Positions 56,314 through 64,000 of a DNA stretch of 64,000 bases are shown here, piece after piece (within the stretch, counting starts at the first letter, position 1; the number at the start of each line of letters is the position of its first letter). The stretch is from Thelephora terrestris. Taxonomy: Eukaryota; Basidiomycota; Agaricomycetes; Thelephorales; Thelephoraceae. The stretch is from NCBI GenBank assembly GCA_015956445.1, contig WIUZ02000009.1, positions 62,001 to 126,000 of the forward strand, written 5' to 3'. The notes under the pieces are model-generated. The model worked only from the letters and a program-made list of their open reading frames with translations, was not told the origin of the DNA and did no database searches. The position numbers and the translations under genes are program-made.

Positions 56314-57038
56314 GTCTCTGTAACCTTCGTCGTTGTCGCTGTTCCGGAAGGCCTTCTGCTCCCGGTAATCCTCACACTCGCTTTCGCTACAAAGCGGATG
56401 ACCATCAAAAAGCTCCTGATTTGTATCCCCAGCTCTTGCGAAACAACAGCGAACGATTCCGTTGTCTGCACTGACAAGACTGGAACACTTAATAGGAGCA
56501 TCATGAGTGTTGTTGCCGGGTCGATCGGTATCTATGGCAAGTTCCTTATTTACTGCCCTGATGATCCGTTTCTTCGTACAATTAGGAACGGAGAACCCGC
56601 TCGGTTAGCGTTCATCATCTCACCACCTCCATTTTCCGCTCACATGTCCTCATAGTACTGCGAACGAGAAAGGCATCGCCTTCACTCAGATTTTGATCAT
56701 CTCTGTATCCCTAGTCGTTGTGGCTGTTCCCGAAGGCCTTCCGCTTGCAGTAACCCTCGCGCTCGCTTTCACTACGAAGCGGATGACCGCCGAAAAGCTC
56801 CTCGTTCGCATCCTCAGCTCTTGCGAAACAATGGCGAACGCTTCTGTTGTCTGTACCGACAAGACTGGAACATTGGCTCAGAACGTCATGACTGTCGTTG
56901 CTGGTTCCATCGGTATCCATGGCAAGTTCGTTCGGAACCTCAAAGACAATCAGGCTCGCACGAACGCCCCGGATCAGGATGAAGATCGTGACCCCTCTCC
57001 CGAACGAGACATCGTGGATGAGCCCCGGGTAAATCGCA
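56314..57038 (+). pseudogene. P2B Ca2+-ATPase remnant, left part, with internal duplication
   Basis: This carries the TM4 and phosphorylation region of a plasma-membrane/vacuolar type Ca2+ pump: VVVAVPEGLPLAVTLALAF (the PEGL calcium-site motif), then TKRMTAEKLLVR, and SVVCTDKTGTLAQNVMTVVA with the phosphorylated Asp. The same exon is present twice, offset by 385 bp. The first copy (56314-56555) has changes such as PEGLLLPV, and the second (from about 56699) is closer to consensus. Between them lies FFVQLGTEN, a TM3-like piece. The N-terminal half of the pump (actuator domain, TM1-2) is missing upstream. The right part resumes at 57892, on the other side of an inserted transposon. Confidence 0.88.
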
Positions 57039-57888
57039 AGCACACAGACACTGGGGGCAAGGAGTCACTTACCCAGCGATTACATTGTGATTACATTGTG
57101 ATTTTTTAGACAATGTATCCAGCCTGTGGCCAGGAGTTACATGTTGAGTTCTTTTACAAAGTACCCATCAATGCAACCACAATGTGGCCAGTGGGTCCAT
57201 CTTGATCACTTTCACAAAGTACTCATCAATTCGATCACAATGTGCCCTGTGGGTCCATGCAGGATACATTGTAAAAGTATCCATCAAAGTGGCCACTGGG
57301 CACTTTGTGAAAGGAACCCCTGTGTTCTTTCACAATTTTGCTTACAATGTGTCCAGCATACACCTGAGCCACTCATTGAGAGTTCTTTCATAAAGTATCC
57401 AGCAATGTGTCCACAAAGTTTTCAACCAGATACTCAATGGTTTCTTTGAAAGTTTGTTGTGAAATCCAACCACATTGAGAGTTCATTGTGAAAACATTAA
57501 GAAGAACCCCCTGGGGACATTGTGGTTGCATTGCTGGGCACTTTTTGAAAGAACTCTCAATGAGTGGCTCAGGCACCCAGTAGGATACATTGTGAACAAA
57601 ATTGTGAAAGAAATCAGGGGTTTCTTTCACAAAGTGCCCAGTGGCCACTTTGATGGATACTTTTACAATGTATCCTGCATGGACCCACAGGGCAAATTGT
57701 GATCGAACTGATGGGTACTTTGTGAAAGTGATCAAGATGGACCCACTGGCCACATTGTGGTCACATTGATGGGTACTTTGTAAAAGAACTCAACATGTAA
57801 CTCCTGGCCACAGGCTGGACACATTGTCTAAAAAATCACAATGTAATCACAATGTAATCGCTGGGTAAGTGACCCCTTGCCCCCAGTG
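57039..57888 (+). mobile_element. Foldback DNA transposon, CACTG ends, 3-bp target duplication
   Basis: An 850-bp element is almost entirely one long inverted repeat (arms of about 400 bp; left 57039-57460, right 57480-57888). It begins CACTGGGGGCAAGG and ends CCTTGCCCCCAGTG. It is flanked by AGA on both sides (57036-57038 and 57889-57891). CACTG-type ends with a 3-bp duplication fit the CMC/CACTA (EnSpm) group. There is no transposase frame, so it is non-autonomous, MITE- or foldback-like. It sits inside an exon of the Ca2+-ATPase remnant, and precise removal with one AGA restores the frame. The arms differ at only a few percent of positions, so insertion is probably recent on an evolutionary scale. 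Confidence 0.9.
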
Positions 57889-58885
57889 AGATGACTTCTC
57901 GATCGACCAGAGCGAGATCAGCTCTATCCTATCCCCTCAGCTCAGACGTCTTTTCAACCAGTCGATCACGGTCAATTCCACCGCCTTTGAGGACATCGAC
58001 CTGGAAACCAAGGAGGTGGTCTTCGTCGGAACCAAGACCGAGACAGCGCTTCTCCAGTTCGCCAAGGACATCGGCCGGGAAAACTGGAAGCAAACCCGTG
58101 AATCGGTGGAGATTGTCCAAATGATCCCTTTTTCCAGCGAGCGGAAAGCCATGGGCGTTGTGATTTGCCTTCGCTCCGGCCGCTATCGTCTGTTTCTCAA
58201 AGGCGCCTCGGAGAACCTCACCAAGATGTGCACCCGGCATGTCGTCGTCTCTAAGCACACAGATCAATCACAAGACCCCAACGCCAGGATCGAGACTAGG
58301 GACATCGACGAGACGATGAAGGACAACATCTCGAGAACGATCATCTTCTATGCCAACCAGATGTTGAGGACGATCGCGTTGTGCTATCGGGATCTCAGTT
58401 CCTGGCCCCCTCGTGGTGCCCAGTTCCAATCTGCAGATGAGGTTTCTTATGACGACCTCGCCTATGACAGGATCCTGGTGGCCATCACCGGTATCGAGGA
58501 CCCCCTTCGTGATGGTGTCCCGGATGCTGTCGCTTCCTGCTGCCGCGCTGGAGTCACCGTCAAGATGTGCACGGGGGATAACGTCCTCACCACTCGCTCG
58601 ATCGCTACTCAGTGTGGAATTTACACTGCGGGAGGTATAATCATGGAAGGTCCTGTTTTCCGCGCCCTCGATCCGAAAGACCGCACAGAGGTTGTCCCTC
58701 GTCTCCAGGTCCTGGCCTGCTCTTCCCCTGAGGACAAGAAGATACTCGTCGAGACCCTGCGCTCCCTTGGTGACATCGTCAGCGTTACTGGCGATGGTAC
58801 GAACGACGGCCCTGCTCTCAAGACGGCGAACGTCGGGGTTTCGATGGGTATTGCCGGAACCGAGGTTGCCAAGGAGGCTGGCTAA
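57889..58885 (+). pseudogene. P2B Ca2+-ATPase remnant, right part
   Basis: This continues the left part in the same frame: DDFSIDQSEISSILSPQLRR, then FVGTKTETALLQFAKDIGRE, EIVQMIPFSSERKAMGVV, YRLFLKGASENL (ATP site KGAS), YRDLSSWP, GIEDPLRDGVPDAVASC, and VKMCTGDNVLTTRSIATQCG. The conserved hinge TGDGTNDGPALKTANVGVSM, IAGTEVAKEAG follow, and then a stop. TM5-TM10 and the C-terminus are absent. After the stop the sequence is unrelated. The pump normally exports or stores Ca2+ and needs those helices, so this copy cannot transport. A fragment of the same gene family lies at 47772. Confidence 0.9.
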
Positions 58886-59480
58886 CGTTAGCCCTCAAGT
58901 GCTCCTCTTCCACCTTCACCGTCACTATCGCTACATCGCCGGACCCATCCTTCTCCTTCGGTTTTATGGCCATTGGTCATTGTTCGGATTGCCTACTCTT
59001 TGCTTTCCGTCGTTCGCAGCCTGTTTTCCCGGTCGCTCTCGGTCACGGTTCCCTCGCACAGGACATCTTGAGTCACAATCATGCCTCCTCACTCCAAACA
59101 TCGCTCTGCAATCTTTCTAGGGCTTTATGCATCACGCTCGTTGTCCCAGAGATGAGAAAATTGACCGGCAAGTCGTTGCAAGACAGTTCGAGGTTTCAAC
59201 CCGCCTCTCCTCGCATATCATACTATGCATTCAACTCGCCTACGTCCTGTGGGATTCTTTTGTACCTTTCATGTATGACCTCATCTATCCGCTTTTCCAC
59301 AAGCCATTCATTGGCTTTTCTTTGGTCCCAGTGAGTAGAAAGTACGGATAGATCCATACTGTACACTTCAGGATATGTCAAAAAAAATTAATTTGCTCGT
59401 TGTGCCTACAATACAATACATCGCAGCTGCAAGGTCAAGATTCTGGTCGTGTGGCTCACGGAATCTAGACCAGTCTTAAG
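58886..59480. other. No gene recognised
   Basis: Open frames at 58966-59351 include a hydrophobic stretch (LAYVLWDSFVPFMYDLIYPL) but no recognised domain. It might be the end of another membrane protein remnant. Confidence 0.5.
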
Positions 59481-60165
59481 TTTTTTATTTGGTGCACCCG
59501 ACTATCTACCCAGGTCTTCATGAGACATATGTCAAGTTGACGATCGGGTCGTCTACTCAACATCGAACACAAACCACGATATTTACCTTTTGTGTAGACA
59601 TGGATTGGATACAGAACTATGTATACCGGTCATCGAAAATATGACTACATTTATATAGTTAATACCCTAGTCGTATACCGTACGAAACATACACAAGTCC
59701 CACGGAAATTTTTCAGTACACCTGACTATCTAACCGTGTCCTCATGAGGTGCGTGTCAGGCTGATGACCAGTATATAATGTGACATTTACTTTTTCAAGG
59801 CAATGTAGACAAAATACTAACCTGTATATAGTGACCATTAACTACATGACGTCCACATAAGACCCAAGGAAGATTTTCAGTGCGCCCAACTATCTAACCG
59901 GGTCTTCACAATGCCCATGTCAGGTTGACAATGGGATCATCTACCTGACAGGATATTGTAAATAATACATTTATCAGACCGCGCGATACATACTGACAAT
60001 TGATCATATGACCACGCTATACAGTCAACGCCCAAGTGGTTTGTTGTACAATATCTACATAAACTCCAAGCCTGGTTTTCGATACGCTCAATTATCGAAC
60101 CAAGACCTTACAAGGCCGGCGTCGAGTCGACAAACGGATCGCCTACTCAACGTCAAGCACATGAC
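59481..60165 (+). repeat. Degenerate tandem repeat, about 165-225 bp spacing, four copies
   Basis: Related blocks start near 59484, 59708, 59874 and 60076. The first three have CACCCGACTATCTACC, CACCTGACTATCTAACC and CGCCCAACTATCTAACC with GTCTTCA and GTCAGGTTGAC downstream. The fourth is more diverged (GCTCAATTATCGAACC). AT-rich and non-coding; satellite-like. Confidence 0.65.
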
Positions 60166-60636
60166 GCGGTGTCAGCATTTCAAAGTCAACATAAATAAAT
60201 CATAGTCTGTATGTACCCTGTACAAAATAGACGCAACCCTAGTTAAATATACACCGCCTGTATAAACCTCTCTTCGTAGCAACACGACACTCACAAGACC
60301 CTCGTTAAATCAATAAGACATTGTTCAGTAATTGAGGGTTTATAACCCCTGTTCCGTGTCATAAGTGTTTCCCCTTTTTCCCGATGTTCGCCGTCGACGT
60401 TGGTACCAGTAACCAAATGTGTTCCAGTTGGGAGCGACGAGGATCGGTTGTTTCATCTACTCATTAGGGCTTCAGCTTCAGCACTTTCCTGGCGACTATT
60501 TTTGGATACTAGTATTCCTCCCAGTGTGGAACCAGTCACGGAATCACCATCAATTCATTGGTGAAACAAGGTTCGCCATAAATGCATCGAGTCCTCAACT
60601 CTCCTCATCTCGGAGCCCCCCATCTCTCCTACCACA

Positions 60637-62310
60637 ATGTCCTCACACAATCGAAAGACAGTACTGTTCCTCACCGTCTCCGAAGCTGGTCAATCCAACT
60701 CCATCTTAGCGCTCGCCCTCGAACTTCTCACCCACCCGAACATCGACTCCCACATCGCCTCGTTCCCCATTCTACGAAAACGCGTGGAGCAGTTGTCTAG
60801 CACTGCGAAGGTTGCAGACAGTAAACATCCTGGCTCGAGTTTCACGATATCGATGGCATGAGCCTCGGAGAATCCATTTGGTCGAAGGGATTGACTGGGG
60901 AGTCAATTCTCCATCCGCCATTGGCCAAAAGCCAAGAACAGGGTATGAAAAACCTCATGCATATGCTAGCGGGTTGGAGTGGAAAAGGTGAGGGGCCCAT
61001 TACTGTCATCTTCCTTGCCGCTTATGCGACTTGAAGCTTGAATGCCGATCGCACGCTGAAAATGTTGACCGTATAGCATACGTCAGAATCGTCGACAGCT
61101 GCAAAAACATCATCAATGCGGTCGATCCAAATATTGTGGTCGTCGACTCGTTCTTTGGCGCGGGCTGCGAAGCGTGCTGGTCCCTGAGCAAGAGGTACAT
61201 CATTAACTCTCCCATGGCACCCTTGGACGTCGCAAGGCCCCTTCAGCCGATGTGGAAGACTTTTTTTACTACCCCTTGTGAGTCCTTCAACACTCCCCTT
61301 CATCACCAGCGCCGCCTTACACCTTGTCTTACGGGCTTCCGGTATTGGGAGCGGCATACCATTCCCGATTCCATGGTCTTACGTCCTCAAAAACGTGACG
61401 ATACTCCTCGCTTTCATGTGGCGTGTACTCACCGACCCAGACGTCAAAGAACTGACAAACTACCGTCACGAGCATGGTCTTCCGGGGAGGCTCCCATTGC
61501 CAGGAGATTTCTCAATCATCCGATCCGTTCACGCATTCTGCTTCGGTCTACCCGAACTCGACCTCCCCCTAATCCTTCCGCCAAACTTCGGTCTTTACAG
61601 ACTGGTCACTCTCGATTCCATCCAGCTTCCAAGAGGAGACGAGTTGAGCGAATGGTTGGACAGGGGAAGGACGATCGTGATGTGTATGGGGTCCCACTTC
61701 CACTACTCCGAAGCTTAAATCCGGAGCATCACCAGAGCGTTCAGGGCAGGGACTTCACCTATGGACCAGGTGTTGTGGAAGGTACGGAATATGGTCAAGT
61801 TCCAACATATCCTCGACGAGGAGTTGGAGAATGAGAGGGTGAAGGAGAGGTTCAGGATCGTGGAGTGGATCGATGTGGATCCAGGTGAGGTTATCAGGAA
61901 CGAGAATGTTGTGGCTTGTGTCCACCATGGAGGGGCGAGCTCATATTTTTAGACAGCGCGGTAAGCGTGCAAACCTTCCTCCTTCTCTCCTAATGCAAGC
62001 TCGTTAGCCCAGGTTACCAACGGTATCTTCCCAGAGCTGGCATCCCTCAAATCATCCTCGCACAATGGTTTGACCTCTACGACATGGCGGTCCGCGCAGA
62101 GTACGTTGGTATAGGGATATACGATACGGTAACCAAAGCGTCGCGATATCGATGCTGTAGAGTTCGGAGCTGCGATCTCTCGATTACTCTCCAAGTGAGG
62201 AAGCGGGAAAGTTTGCGCGAGAGGCGAGAGAGATTGGGGAACTGTGTAAGGCGGCTCCTGGGAAGAAAGGTGTGGCCGCTAAGATTCTGGAGTTGGCTGA
62301 GGATGAGAAC
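60637..62310 (+). pseudogene. UDP-glycosyltransferase, inactivated
   Basis: The frame starts MSSHNRKTVLFLTVSEAGQS and follows the GT1 plan: an N-terminal acceptor half with GQSNSILALALELLTHPN, DPNIVVVDSFFGAGCEACWS, YIINSPMAPLDVARPLQP, and LPEELDLPL-like FCFGLPELDLPLILPPN. A linker GDELSEWLDRGRTIVMCMGS and a donor half follow with FRIVEWIDVDPGEVIRNENV, ACVHHGGASSYF (PSPG-like His/Gly motif) and GIPQIILAQWFDLYDMAVRA. The frame shifts near 60840 (between HPGSS and FHDIDG), a TAA follows HYSEA near 61716, TAG follows ASSYF near 61950, and there is another frameshift near 62185 before KFAREARE. These four lesions make it a pseudogene of an enzyme that would add sugar to sterols or small molecules. 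Confidence 0.82.
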
Positions 62311-62632
62311 CTTCAGTGAGACCGCACATATTCATGAATTTGACGTGTTTGGACCAATCCTCAATAAACTCCCTGCCGAGAGCTTCACCAGCGATGACTA
62401 CTGTCTCCAGGGTTGGGTAGTTTCAAAGAGGAACGACGGCGAGAATGCTCAGAGTGCAGTGGACGACATCAATCTGAAGGGCCTGAACAGCCCTTCCGAT
62501 ACCACTGAGTACGAGCTCCTTGCATCCGGCGAAAGATAGGGCACTGGAAAAGCTTCTTATAGCACCTGTCTTCGCAGTTCTGCTAGGCGGAGCCGAGTTG
62601 CAGCTCATTGTCTTGTGGGAGACACTGTCCAA
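62311..62632 (-). pseudogene. AMP-binding (adenylation) domain fragment
   Basis: The minus strand reads VLSGIGRAVQALQIDVVHCT, then NYPTLETVVIAGEALGREFI, and DWSKHVKFMNMCGLTEG. This is the A4-A5 region of adenylate-forming enzymes (the GEALG and N.CGLTE motifs), as in NRPS or NRPS-like synthetases. A TGA interrupts it near 62423, and nothing recognisable continues on either side, so it is a remnant. It meets the end of the UDP-glycosyltransferase pseudogene at about 62300 in the opposite orientation. Confidence 0.7.
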
Positions 62633-64000
62633 AACATCGCTAATGGCGCAAAGGCGGTGTGGTATTCATTCAAAGCCAGTGGCAGGTTCGGAAACAACCG
62701 ACGAAAAGCTGTCCAAGGCTAGGTGGTAATGAATTGACGGTATGGTTGGGAGCAGTGGGCCGATGTTATGGATTTAGACGCAAGCACCGTTCAACGAAGA
62801 TCGCTGTCTGCGACTTCCTCCTCGGAGACTACCTTCAGATCGTCAATACTACCTTCTTCCAATCAGTTTCTACCTCTGGGTTCTTTGGGTTGTGCTGACG
62901 TTCTTCCGACTCCTGCAAGTCTCTTGTTCAAAAAGTCGGCGTCAGGCAGACGGGTCGTTCGTGTCTTGGATCAGGGTTCACCAACCATTTCCCACCCCCC
63001 TGCTGCATCCGAAAATGAAATATTCAGCGAGGTACTGTGTTATATCTTGATGTCTGCCATGCGCCAGCTCAAGTTATTCCACCACACAGGTCCACCAGTC
63101 ACTCTGCCTAGTACATCGCTTTTTCTGACTTTCGCTCAGACTCTACTATATCTCTTGCCTTCTAGAGCTGATATAGGCACATCTGTAGTATCACAATAGC
63201 TGTAACACATGTATTGCGTCTCCAATTGGACATTATTTTGTAAGAGGAGCGATCGTGGGAATCCTCGGACTACAACATAAGAATTTTTTCAACAACATAT
63301 TGCTCCTCCCTTCGTCCTTCCCCATCGGTGCCGCGCAGAGTCAGGAAGCTGAGTGCCATGCTCCATCCCATTCCCCAGCGGTGTTTACTGGTTGCCAATT
63401 TGCCACGATGTTGAGTTTGGCCTTGCCGGGGCGGGGTGGGGTCAAGAGATTGGTGCGTAATCCGAGTGTCTCATATCTGGGTTCACCTGTTCTTCCCCCA
63501 AGATCGACAAGGAGTATTCCATGCATCGAAAGAACAGCTCCTCTTTTTGAAGTTGGCGCAAGGGTTCAAGGTTGCTCGATTCCAAGCCAGTGCAGTTCCT
63601 GATGGGTGTGCGAGCGATTTGTCAGTTGAGTATCTTTTCGTTATCTTGCGATTGACCAAGTGCACCTCACTGTAGATAGTGTTGACCCCCTTGACCACCA
63701 CCCCGTCCGAAAATCCATCATGCACAAAACTCTTCCTGTGCAAACCAATAAGCTCTGGCGTCGAGAGTTTCATCAACACCAAGGCTCATTGATTTGCACA
63801 GGCAGAATACTCCTCCATCCTCCCCATTGGCGCAATGGGGCTGCGTTCCTCTCTTCCTCTTGTTTTCCAGCAACATCTGGCGAAGCAGATTGACCGCGAT
63901 GACAAGTTTGACCTCTCGAAGCAATCGGGGGTATCTGTTCCAGCTTCCTGAAGCCATCCTCAAGTTCGTCCCATTCCTTCTCGACCAACATTGATGTACT
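62633..64000. other. No gene recognised
   Basis: Several overlapping open frames of 70-143 codons (for example 62768-63199 and 63255-63602 plus, 63483-63782 minus) have no recognised domain. The minus frames near 63700-63990 might be further adenylation or condensation domain decay, but this is not supported by a motif. Confidence 0.5.

Overview
This window is nuclear DNA of a filamentous basidiomycete, most likely an Agaricomycete. The evidence is the many GT-AG introns of about 45-65 bp that restore reading frames, a Plavaka-type KDZ transposase fragment, a FunK1 fungal protein kinase, a GH30 beta-1,6-glucanase, secreted S10 carboxypeptidases and an integrase/HECT-like element cluster of a type I associate with mushroom-forming fungi. 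No sequence search was run. Family calls rest on motifs and on remembered family features.

Layout. Positions 1-11 kb are repeat-rich. They hold two copies of an unrecognised coiled-coil gene (the first truncated by the window edge), a Plavaka transposase remnant beside a telomere-like array, a divergent pair of unknown genes bracketed by one minisatellite family, and a ~510-bp direct repeat on both sides of the second gene copy. From 11 to 22 kb lie a kinase tail remnant, a complete FunK1 kinase gene, an F-box remnant, a small coiled-coil gene and a complete GH30 glucanase gene.

From 22 to 36 kb is the most gene-like stretch: two tandem S10 carboxypeptidases, an NAD kinase divergent from a mitochondrial carrier, a low-complexity securin-like protein, and a second coiled-coil gene. 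That gene is a clear paralogue of the one at 17.9 kb, because its second and third exons have identical lengths. A vWA-domain gene remnant follows at 36-37 kb.

From 37.5 to 54.2 kb is a mobile-element-like cluster: a DDE integrase gene, a HECT-like E3 gene with a SUMO-interacting motif, two genes for charged low-complexity proteins, and a zinc-finger protein with a possible caspase-like His/Cys pair. Pieces of a decayed Pcf11 gene, a Ca2+-ATPase fragment and a 187-bp palindromic satellite are interleaved with it.

From 54 to 64 kb there are decayed host genes and repeats. The most informative is a P2B Ca2+-ATPase remnant whose exon is interrupted by an 850-bp near-perfect palindromic CACTG-ended transposon with a 3-bp target duplication. 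Removing the element and one duplicate restores the ATPase frame exactly. A UDP-glycosyltransferase pseudogene then abuts an adenylation-domain fragment. The secreted enzymes (GH30, S10 pair) suit a fungus feeding on polymers, but nothing here forms an operon-like pathway.
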